DNA from: Mucor racemosus
Taxonomy: Eukaryota > Mucoromycota > Mucoromycetes > Mucorales > Mucoraceae
Length of the DNA stretch: 64,000 bases
Direction: 5' to 3'
NCBI GenBank assembly: GCA_027405735.1
Contig: JAPEHQ010000001.1
Span: 3,038,001-3,102,000, forward strand
Shown: piece after piece, positions 1 through 9,900 of the stretch
Layout: every line of letters starts with the position of its first letter
Position numbering within the stretch: the stretch's first letter is position 1
Made by a program: the position numbers and the translations under genes
The notes under the pieces: model-generated
What the model was told of the DNA's origin: nothing
The model's database searches: none
What the model saw: only the letters and a program-made list of their open reading frames with translations

Positions 1-900
1 GGTGGAGAAGGAATAGCAGTTGAATAATGCATGTTATTCATTGCAGTACTATTAACACTAGTAGTATTTACTGATGTATGTATGTAGGGTTTCTCCTTTT
101 TAATACTATTTGATTTCAATTTGCTGTGATTAGCTCTTTGCTTTCCACCGGTACCATTGACGGCTTCATTGCTTTTTTGTAATTTCCCAGATCCACTAGC
201 ATTTGTAGTAACATTCTTGTCAGGACCGGGCGTTGAAGAAGCAACGGATGCAGCGGCAGCAGCAGCAGCAGCCCTTCTACCTCGTGCAGCTCTCTGCTCA
301 CCTCTAAGTCTTAATTGAGCAACAATAGAGCGAGATTCTTGGAGATCTTTTTCTGTTTTAAGCATACGAGATGCAAGCGTATTGTTGTTGCTATTTTTTA
401 ATTCATTTCTTTGAGAAACAGAAGCAGCATCCATCAAGGGGTTATCATTCGCACAGACAGTACGTACAAGAGCACGTTGTGATTCAAGATCAGTTTCGAT
501 TCTCCTGATTCTTGCCTCCAATTGAGATAAATTGTCAATGAATGGATCCACGTTAGTTGGTTGAGTGTTGCGAGATCGACGAGAACTTGGATAAGCACAT
601 AATACACCTGTTGATAAACAACGAGTACAATTTGGATGTTCACCATCACAGCGAACCTTTTAAAATTAAATTAGTAAACGATATAGCTATGTATGTATGA
701 AATTGTACCTTTTTATGATGACAACGATAACATGCAATGGGAGCTCTGGGTCTTTTCATTGATGGGTGCATACGAGTCATTGTATTTGCATCAGCATTTG
801 AATTTGCTGAATTGGATTTTTTGGTATTATTATTATTATTATTATTATTGCTGTTGTTATTATATGAATGCATAGTATCAAGATGTTTATTGTTGGCCAT
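1..900 (-). CDS. Zn(2)-Cys(6) fungal transcription factor, N-terminal part, cut by window start
   Basis: Exons on the minus strand are 900..709 and 656..1 (continuing off the window); the 52-nt intron 708..657 is GT..AG and the join keeps frame. The start codon at 900 opens a low-complexity N-terminus with an Asn run at residues 14-25. A binuclear zinc cluster follows, with cysteines at 57, 60, 67, 74, 77 and 84 in the exact C-x2-C-x6-C-x6-C-x2-C-x6-C spacing; the intron splits it between Lys64 and Val65. Next comes a leucine-rich heptad-like stretch (about residues 105-130) of the kind that dimerises these factors, then an Arg/Ala-rich and a Ser/Thr/Asn-rich region. The family binds CGG-type DNA half-sites in the nucleus as dimers. 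The C-terminal regulatory region is outside the window, so target genes cannot be inferred. Confidence 0.9.
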
Positions 901-2000
901 AATATAAAAGAAAGAAAGAAAGAAAGGAAGGGGCTAAAGGATGATAAAAAAGAAGAAAGAGAAAAAGAAAGATGAAATAAAAAACTAATCAATTCCAATG
1001 TTATTTATATGGCATGTCAATGTTTACATTATACATGTGAAATAATATTAAACTTGATCTCCCTTTCTTTTTAAGCTTAAACGTTGCTTATGGTTGCCCC
1101 CTTCAAATTGTTGCTCCTAGAAGATGCCAAACATAGAGAGAGAGAGAGAAAGTCTTTTTTTGGGATTTTACCTTCGTCTAGCTTGGAATATATTATTAAT
1201 AATAATTTTAATAGTATATAATTGTTAGTAGTATAAAATCTGGAAATCTCAATCAATATAGTAATTATATTTCGCAGTAATTATGAATACATTATGTATA
1301 CATATGTAGGTTAAATGATGTACGAACATGAAACACTTTAAATCCATCAAACAGTTAGTTACAATGATGGGTCTTGTAACACATGATGAAAGAACGTGTC
1401 CAACCTTTTGATGGTTGATATTTAAATTACTAAATCTTTGATGTCAAATAGGAGAAGCATGTACGGTAGTAAATGTACGTATAATATGATATTTGTTGTA
1501 TATATACATTCATATGTCTGTATGTATAAAGATTTATACATAAAACATGTTATTTACTATTATACAAAGCACAAAATGCAAAAGGAGTGAACCCATTCAA
1601 ATCATTGCTTTCAAATTAAATACAAAATCATCTGCATTAATAGCAATCGATAATAAATGCAAATTGAACCCGTGAACCCTCTTTTTTCTTTTTATTTCTC
1701 GATCTCGTATTGGTATATAATATTACTAAAAATACATGCATGATATTGTATACGAACACATAGAATGTCGCTACAAGTCATTCAATATGCGCATTGACTA
1801 CAATTTTTTTTAAAAAAAAAAGAGCTCTTATAATTTGATATTAATGATATACACTTAAAAAAAAATAAAACAAGCAACTCCTGGTTTTTTATATATACCT
1901 TCAATACTACATTTTCCTTTTATTTTAAAGAAACTTTATATACTATACTATACATATATAAAAATAAAAAATAAAAATAAGGGGATAATAATTATTTTAT
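901..2000. other. Intergenic: upstream of the zinc-cluster gene and 3' of the Rab5 gene
   Basis: No coding sequence seen. The first 60 bases are a purine-rich GAAA tract just upstream of the zinc-cluster gene start, a common fungal promoter composition. A short GA repeat lies at 1136-1150. The rest is plain AT-rich sequence. Confidence 0.6.
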
Positions 2001-3015
2001 CTAGCAGGCACATCCACTAGAATTTTGTCCATTTGCACCAGCTTCACGTAAGAGGTCAAGTCTTGCATTATTGCCATTTCCTCCAGCAACTCGTGATCCA
2101 TTTCTATTGTTTGCAAGATAATCGTGAGGGATATTTTTGGCTAGATGTAATTGTTAATCATATGAGCATTTTATTGCAACAATCCAAAAATTTACCAATC
2201 TCTGTAAATACTTCATCTACATTTGTTGAGGTTCTAGCACTGGTTTCGAAAAATAAAAGACCAGCTTCAGATGCATAAGCCGATGCTTCTTCAAAAGTAA
2301 CTTGTCTACTAGTATTATTATCGTCTTGTTCTTCTTCTGCGTCATTTTCATTTTGATCATTATTATTTCCTTCTACTAAATCGAGTTTATTACCAACTAG
2401 GGCAATTACGATTTGTGAATTTGCTTGGCGCTGTAATTCCTTGACCCAGCCTTTTGCTTTATCTAAAGTAGACTATATATAGGATAAATGTTTTAGCAAG
2501 ATAATTTACTAGCAAAAAAAAAAAAAAAAGAACATACGGATTTTGTAATATCATACATGACGATAGCTGCTTGAGCATTTCTGTAGTACATGGGTGCTAA
2601 AGAATGGAATCGCTCTTGTCCTGCAGTATCCCAAATCTCATATTTTACAGTTCGATCATCTACTGTGCATTTTTGTGTCAAGAAAGCAGCTATTATTCAT
2701 AATTGATTAATCTATTTTGCATTAATAATTATTTAAAATAAAATTACTAACCACCAATAGTAGGTTCTCTATTTTCTGCATATTCACGATTAACAAAACG
2801 AACAACTAAACTAGATTTGCCAACAGCAGATTCGCCTTTTGTTGTTGTTGTTGTTGTTGGATGATAACAAGAAATTTTTAATCAAATGAATTTCACAAAA
2901 ACCTACAGATTTGTAAATGTTTACCTAATAAAACAAGTTTAACTGGTACAGGTCTTCTATCGTTGGGTGAATTAGCATTTACTGCTGTAGTAGCTTGAGT
3001 GGGTGTTGCAGACAT
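2001..3015 (-). CDS. Rab5-type small GTPase (Vps21/Ypt5 family), five exons
   Basis: Exons (minus strand) 3015..2925, 2835..2752, 2689..2538, 2472..2196 and 2140..2001 give 247 residues; all four introns are GT..AG (55-89 nt). The P-loop G-x4-GKS starts at residue 31 and is split by intron 1. The effector stretch ends in T-I-G-A-A-F-L-T-Q, and the switch II motif W-D-T-A-G-Q-E is followed by [11 protein letters not shown]; both are hallmarks of the Rab5 subfamily. NKLD and ETSA base-binding motifs follow. The tail ends Cys-Ala-Cys, a geranylgeranylation signal. The family controls fusion on early endosomes. Unusual is an Asn/Asp/Glu/Gln-rich insert of about 20 residues between NKLD and ETSA. 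It diverges from the PEBP gene. The start at 3015 was preferred over an in-frame upstream ATG because the upstream stretch is Phe-rich and not GTPase-like. Confidence 0.93.
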
Positions 3016-3284
3016 TTTTAAATTTATAGAAAAAAAGATAGAAACTGCTGTAGTTTCTAGAGAGAAAACAGGGAGAAATAATCGCTGTTCGAACCACGTC
3101 ACTTGGAGTGCTGTTGGCGTTTCACCGAGTATCCATAAAGCTCAATACACACACTTATCCTTAATCGGGTTCCATAAAATTATGATGATATAATGATTTA
3201 AAGAAACTTGTTTACGGCGTTTAGTTTCTCTTTTTTATTTTTTTCTCTCTTTTTCTTTTACATTATACAGAAAAAAATCCAAAT
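3016..3284. promoter_or_regulatory. Divergent intergenic promoter region of the Rab5 and PEBP genes
   Basis: The 269 bp between two divergent start codons must hold both promoters. The PEBP side has a long pyrimidine-rich tract (about 3222-3262), typical of fungal core promoters, shortly before its ATG. No clear TATA box was assigned. Confidence 0.55.
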
Positions 3285-4042
3285 ATGCCTCTTGTTACAA
3301 TGGACATGAACTTGAACAGTGCTTTAAAAAAGGCAGAAATTAGTCCCGATAGTAAGTAAACATGTTATCTATGGGTTTTTGCTATCAAAACTAACTTTTT
3401 CATGTCAAAAAAAAAAAAAAAAAAAAAAAAAGTCGTGCCCGAGGACTTTACTCCTTCTACTTTAGTAGGTGCTACTTACGCCAATGGTGAAGATGTTGCA
3501 TTAGGTAACTTTATCAAGCCTTCAGAGTCTGCTGATATCCCTAAAGTGACATTTGTCGCTCCTGATGAAACCGCAGAATATACTCTTTTAGTGGTACAGT
3601 TGGAACAAAATTTGCGTGAAATCTTGGAAGATTTTTTTTTTTACTAATCTTGAATACATTTGTAGGTTGATCCTGATGCTCCTACCAAAGAAGACCCTAA
3701 ATGGGGCCCTTATCGCCATTGGGTCATTACTAATATTCCAGGTAAGTTTTTGAGCAAATAGTAAATATAGAGAAACATCAAAAGCTTACAATGTACTACG
3801 AAATAGGCTCTGCTGATCTTAGTAAAGGCTCTGTCTTGGCACCTTACATTGGTCCTGGCCCTCCTCCCAAGACTCGCGATCACCGTTATATCTTTTTGCT
3901 TTACAAGCAACCCAGAACCCAAGCTGATTTCGGTACTTTGGCCAAGGAAAGTAACAACTGGGATTTCAAGGCTTTTGTTCAACAACATGATCTTGAATTG
4001 ATTGGTGTCAACTTTTTTATTTCTCGTAATGATGATAATTAA
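3285..4042 (+). CDS. Phosphatidylethanolamine-binding protein (PEBP/YbhB family), four exons
   Basis: Exons 3285..3351, 3433..3593, 3666..3741 and 3807..4042 code for 179 residues; the three introns (81, 72, 65 nt) are GT..AG and frame is kept at each join. Family signatures are all present: D-P-D-A-P at residues 78-82, R-H-W-V-I-T-N-I soon after, and the strongly conserved G-P-G-P-P-P followed by H-R-Y-I-F-L-L-Y that lines the anion pocket. Length matches the family (about 180-220). Relatives bind phospholipid head groups or nucleotides; the yeast relative TFS1 inhibits carboxypeptidase Y and Ras-GAP, so a signalling or protease-inhibitor role is possible but not shown here. Intron 1 ends in a run of about 30 A before its acceptor at 3431-3432, an unusual purine-only acceptor context. 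Confidence 0.93.
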
Positions 4043-4679
4043 AATAAAAAAAATACATTACTAAGCTTTAATCTTTAATACAATGATTACCCTACATCTC
4101 CGTTGTGTGGTGTGTGTATTTCACGGTTCTCAAAAACAAAAGCGTCGCTATTTCAACTAGATAGTTTTGCAGGATTGTACCAAGCGCTGTCGAAATAGAA
4201 GAATATGGCGATTCAAAAATTGAAACGCGACCATTTTCCATAAGTAACTCTATACCAAACGCTTTTTAAGATATACCTTAGACACTGATAAATATATATG
4301 AATTGGTCGCATTATGTTACCTATTCCTAAATTATTTTTTTATCTCACGAAAGTCTCGAAAACACGTAATATTCAATACTTTTTCCTTTAAAACTGGGTC
4401 TCACTTTTCATTCCTGCTCTATTTTTTTTTTCGCTAAATAATACCAAGAAAAAATTATATGCCAATGTACCTGAGATGTTCAGCTTTAATCCAAAAACGA
4501 GTATCCGGAAATATCCTACTTTTTGCAGTTGGTATTAATTTTTCAGAGCTAAGGTTTCAGATTTTTTACGCGTATTTTACTGCTAATGGATTGAAAACTT
4601 TGAGGCTTCATATCTCCAGAAAACATTAAGCTATACTACCACTTTTTAATAATAAAATTTACTTGTTTTGAAGTGCTCT
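4043..4679. other. Intergenic, 3' of the PEBP gene
   Basis: AT-rich sequence with no coding signal. From about 4500 it grades into the repeat family described next. Confidence 0.5.
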
Positions 4680-5290
4680 ATAACATATTTCAATATAAAA
4701 AAATTCTGGGCACTTTTATTTTTTTTTCATTTTTTTGGGCATTTCTATAGTAAGTTTCAAAATATTGGTTAAATTGAGCAACATTTTTTTTGCATTCATG
4801 TCATCCAGCTCGTTGAGCTCTCTCAGACCCAATTTAGAGTTTTTCAAAATATTGATTTTTCGTGGAGATATCCTCAAAAATGTATACAAAAAGGTACCTC
4901 CATTTCTGGTGTCCATTTTCCCCTTGTATACCCTCATCCCAAATTCTGAAACAGAAAAAATTTAGACAAAAATCTTGTTTTCTCTACGAAAAACGTAGCT
5001 AAAAAGTTAAATAATAGCTCGATCGGTAGATAATTTTATTACACATGATTGCCGTTTAGTATATTTTAAATATGCTTATAAAAAGTGTTCTGTATCTTCA
5101 AAAAACCTCTAAAATTTTAATTGCGTTTTACACGAAATTTAATGTGAAGTGTTTATTTGAATTTTATTCAAGTAGATGCAGAATCCAAAACTGTACAAAA
5201 ACCATTTAATTTTCTAGGTTTACTTACTTTGTAGTTCACGAGCTATTAGACGAGTTTGTTTTTTTGTATCATTTTTCGATTATTTGGAAA
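4680..5290 (+). repeat. Dispersed repeat family E, copy 1
   Basis: About 600 bp with a near full-length inverted copy at 63400-63964 and a partial direct copy at 33480-33745. Shared landmarks are the 'gagctctctcagacccaa' segment, the 'gatttttcgtggagatat' segment and 'cttgtataccctcat'. All three copies keep a similar open frame of about 70 codons across the core, though on opposite sides of the DNA relative to each other because of orientation. No terminal inverted repeat or target duplication was found. Confidence 0.7.
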
Positions 5291-5692
5291 ATCGATTTTG
5301 GAACTCAGTTCTCACAGGCCGTAAGCTGTAATATGAGATATTATTTTGATTATCTCGATGGAAAATTGATATTTTTTGTGGAAACAAAAAATACCGAATA
5401 ATTTTCAGTTGGATCTGTCTTGCGAATATAAAAAGTCAATACTTCTGCAGTAAAATGTAGTATAAAAAAAGCTTTGAAAAAGATACAGTTTAAATCCTTT
5501 ATTCAAAATATGGATAGTGTGCAATAAGTCTATATTTCTACTCTATTTATATTAATTGTAATTTTATTATATCTAGGAATTGCACCGTAACTGTCAGTGA
5601 TCTATCAGAATTAGGAATTACCGAATTATCAACTTGGTACATCTGTCAAACCGGATGTTTAATATGCAAATAAGACAATAATGCTGTATTTC
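5291..5692. other. Intergenic between repeat E and the old LTR-type element
   Basis: AT-rich, no coding signal, no repeat partner recognised in the window. Confidence 0.4.
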
Positions 5693-5697
5693 ATACG

Positions 5698-5936
5698 TGT
5701 CGGTTTTCGAGGATATGAAACAGTCAATTTTGAAGCCAATTCCATTTCTAACACATATTGAAATGTAATTCTTATAAATAGTCTTTCAAAATAAGACCTC
5801 GAAGCTCTTGGTTCTTTTTTTACTACTGTATTAGTTTTTCAAGTAATAAAGCTTACTACGTTCTCCATAATAAATGTTACTAGTCTTTATTACTATTTTT
5901 TCTATAAACAAGATTGTATGTATCCATAAACTCTCA
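5698..5936 (+). repeat. Terminal direct repeat X (5') of the old element
   Basis: 239 bp starting TGTCGG and ending CTCTCA. It aligns throughout with 14117-14351 and, reversed, with about 24830-25064. Confidence 0.75.
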
Positions 5937-6355
5937 GGGTACTTTTTGATCAAAAACCGCTAAAATTTGACATTAAATTTACTAGGGATTTTATAAGAAA
6001 AACATTTTCAAAACCTACACAGATCGATTCAGAATTAAAAGCTTAACCTAAAACATTTAACACACTAGTTCAACTTACTATGCATTTTTGTGAGTAATTA
6101 AACATTCAAGGTTTTTTTTGGATTTTTTTTTCCGTTTCAACACTTTTCTGGATTCGAGCTCAATCACATATGCATATCTGATTATACAATTTTATATGGT
6201 GGTATTCAAAATTGGAGCGTGTCCCCATTTCAATAAATAATCAGGAAATAAAAATGTAGGGCTATATGTGAGATGCTACAGAATATTGACAAAAGACTTA
6301 TTTCTACTCATGTTGATTTCTCAGCGAGTATAAAGGCTTCAAAAGTGAACACTTG
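5937..6355 (+). repeat. Internal block Y1, interrupted by the Gypsy element
   Basis: Starts GGGTAC followed by the 14-bp palindrome TTTTTGATCAAAAA. It aligns with 13641-14116. The block is broken at 6355 and its last part resumes at 12432-12475 beyond the Gypsy insertion. Joining across one ACTTG copy restores the order seen in the uninterrupted block. Confidence 0.75.
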
Positions 6356-6600
6356 TGAAATGTCAAAACGGTCTTAAGAAATAATCTTGCCAAAATATTA
6401 CACTTTTTATTAACAATACATCCAGAGGATGTATTTATATACTTTTCATTATAACTATTACACAGAATTACTATCTAAGAACATTACACCAATTTACTAA
6501 GACGCATGTGAATCAACGTGTACACCTGTTGATTTACTATAATACCGAATATTGACTGCGACCTTGAATGTGCGACCTAGGATATGATATTGACATAACA
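6356..6600 (-). repeat. 3' LTR of the chromovirus
   Basis: 245 bp, TG..CA. It contains a TATA-like TATAAATA (minus sense) and a 9-bp perfect inverted repeat around a 3-nt loop (AATACATCC / GGATGTATT). A diverged solo copy lies at 52084-52301. Confidence 0.93.
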
Positions 6601-6905
6601 CCATCCCACACCAACATAAGCATTATGTGATAAAAGATAGTGATAGTTGTTGTAGTTTGTTGTAATTGTAATTTGTGTATAAGTTGGTTGACATAACGTG
6701 AAAAAAAGAAAAAATAAAAAAAATAAAAACGGCAATATTGTTGATATATGATAATGTACTTCTTGTTGATTGATCTTCGTTGTACAATAATATAAACTTC
6801 AAATTTAGATATTCAGGGGCAACCATTAAAAACCTCACATTCCAAAAACCCAGTGGGATCAAAAAGGAAATGTTAAAAGGAAAAGGTATAGCCTTCATCT
6901 AACAT

Positions 6906-9900
6906 TTAAATCGTATCTTCTGCTAATAATCTTTCACGCTTCTTCTTGGACTTCTCCTCGCGTGTAGCAATCTTTCTTGTATTAATTGATTTAGGAGCTT
7001 GCTTTCCCTTACCATTAGATTGCGTATTAGCATCTACTCTCGCCCAATAATGTTTAATAACATCAGGAGAATCAAATGATGCTGGTGGTTCCCAAGAATC
7101 ATGATCTTCTGTGAAATTCTTCCATCTTACTAAATATTCGTAATTGGGTGGAGTACCTCTATGCTTTATAATAGCTTGTACTTCATACACATCTGAGTTA
7201 TCTTCCTTTGCATCATTCGTGCTGATCAACTTGATCTGTTGTGTAGGTACATCTCTAGCTAAGAATGTATCAGTTTTATCAGTAAGAATATAGCTTCCAT
7301 TTTTTGTTATTCCATGTATATAAAATGGGCCTTCATAGTTAGGATCAGTTTTCCTATTCTTATTTTCTATATTCTTGATCATAACAGTAGATCCAATTGG
7401 ATAAGGTTTCTCCAAGATTCTATGTCTCTTTCTAAAGTAATTACTATCCTTATCCTGTGTCTTTAGTATTTGGTCTCTAATTGCTGGAACAATAATTCTA
7501 TCAATTAAATCGAGCTTCTTTTTAAATGCTTCCACATCGATTTCTCTTTCATGAAGTGTAGGTTTATCTCCTCGATAATCCTTAAATTCATTAGGTGCTC
7601 TATGAAACATTACCATGAATGGCATCATCCCATGTAGTCTAGATCTATGTACATTTAAACTTAATGCTGTTCCATTAAGGTACAAATCCCAATCTTTACT
7701 ACGACCTTCCAACATCTTTATAATTATTGTTTTTGCAGACTTTACTGCAGCTTCACAGCAACTATTACCTTGGGGCGTAAATGGTAAACTTGCTCTATTC
7801 TCAACCTCAGCATGTTTAAGTATCTTTTCAAGTAATTTATTATGGAATTCTGCACCTCGATCATGACCAACGATACGTGGGTAGCCGAACAATGAAAAGA
7901 TAGATACCAATTCCTTTGCAACAGTAGTAGCTGATTTATCTGGAATTGCACGTAAGATAATAAATCTCGAGAATAGATCTAGCACTACTAATATAAAATT
8001 ATTTCCCCTTGGTGTAGTGCAATCAAATCCACCTAGATCAAATACAACATGATCCATTATCCCTTCAGGAGCTTCTTGCTTTGGTGGATGGTAGACATGC
8101 TTAGCTAAATTGAACTGTCTGCATTTATGGCAATTTGATATATATTTCGTAATATCTTCCCTTAAGCCTTTCCAATGCATATTCAAATCTTGGTGTATAA
8201 CTTGCTCCATTGCATGAATACCGAAATGCCCAAGTAAATGTGTTTTTTCTAATATATTTTGTTTTTCTTCATCACTTGCAGGCGTTTCATAAACATCTAA
8301 ATGACTAACGCAGAATAATAAGTCTTCGTTCTTATTCTTCAATTTGTTTACATACGCTGTCAATTTAGCGTTATTAAAAAGATCAGAGGTTTCCCTCGGA
8401 ATGATTACTTTTGGTGATCCGGAGATAACGGAAGTATCGCATGCAATAAGGTTATCATGTGCTTCCTTAAGTTTATCTTTCCCCTTATTCACAACATGTA
8501 ATTTCCTCTTTTTCTTTTCTTCTACTACATTGTCTACTACATGCTTTCTCTTTCCTTTAACCTTTGTATCAATATCTTGTTTAACTAAATTCTTTTCATT
8601 AACATGATTTTTAATTAAACGCTTATCACCACTCTCCACCAGCGTATTGTATGGCCAGAAAAGACGCGATAAGGTATCAGCCAAGATATTGTTAATGCCA
8701 CTACAAAAGGTAATATCAAAATCCATTTCAAAAATTGTATCATAATAGTTCTCAACCATTCGATCCAATTTAGGTTGCGAATGTAGAAATAAAATACCAC
8801 GATTATCCACAAAGAGATGGAATCGTCTTCCATACAACCATTGATGGAACTTTTTAAATGCATAGACAACTGCAGCTAATTCTCGTTTGGAACTTCCCCA
8901 TCTTTGCTCTGATGGACTCAAACTGCGTGCAATAAAACCAAGATATTTTATTTTATTACCAATAACTTGATACATTGCAGCGCCAATTGCATAGGCAGAA
9001 CTATCTGTAACAACACAGATTGGATAATGTAAGTTAGGCACACTCAACACTGCTGAGCTGACTAATAATTCTTGCAATTGCTTCATTAATTTAGTATGTT
9101 CTGGTGTCCATACTTTAGTAATATCAGGTGCATTTCTCAATTTATCTAGTGGTGCTGTCAACATCGACAAGCGTGGCAAATTAGAACGAAAAAAGTTAAT
9201 CAATCCTAAACGTGAACTCAATTCACGGCTACTTTTAACGGTAGGTTCCCAATCCAAAACATTTGAAACCTTTCGAGGATCTAATGCTAAACCCTCACTA
9301 GATAAGCAGAAACCCAATATATAAATGCTCTTTTGCGCAATATGCAATTTTTCAGTATTTATACGTAAGTTTGCTTTAGTCAAGCGATCGATAACGATTT
9401 TAACTAGTTCTGTATGCTTTTTCAGGTCGTTTTCAGTATGTATAGTGACATCATCTATAAAGTGAGTGGTAGTATCACTGATATCAGCAAACAAATTAGA
9501 AAGTATTTTTTGTGCGTGCGATGAGACCATAGTCAATCCGTACGGGCAGTGAGAGAAGGACCACGTCAATCCCTCCATATCAGTGAACGTCAAATACGAT
9601 CTTGACGATCTGGATATTTTAAATGCATGGAAACATTGCGATAAGTCAATGACAGTATAGAGCGAATGCTTCGACATCTTACGATGCAAATCACTTATCA
9701 AGGGCAATGGGAAACGTTCAAGTTTCTCAGGATCTAATGCATTATTTATCAAACGACAATCAATTACCACACGGTGCTCTTTTCCAGTGTATTCACCATC
9801 ACTATTTTTCTTTCGTACAGTAAAAATTGGAGAATTATGAGGTGTATTAGGTTTTGCTCTTTTAATCACACCATTTTCTCGCCATTTTTCAACTTGTTTT

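Noticed and set aside
2893..3102. N-terminal extension of the Rab5 frame upstream to 3102
   Set aside because: The extra residues are Phe/Leu-rich and unlike Rab proteins. The ATG at 3015 gives a normal N-terminus before the P-loop strand.
5693..6355. Block Y as part of a longer LTR (X plus Y)
   Set aside because: The order is X-Y on the left but Y-X on the right, so X plus Y cannot be one terminal repeat. The ATACG duplication borders X alone.
6623..6898. A 91-codon minus-strand frame between Gag-Pol and the 3' LTR as an env-like gene
   Set aside because: No signal peptide or conserved feature; it is AT-driven sequence after the Gag-Pol stop.
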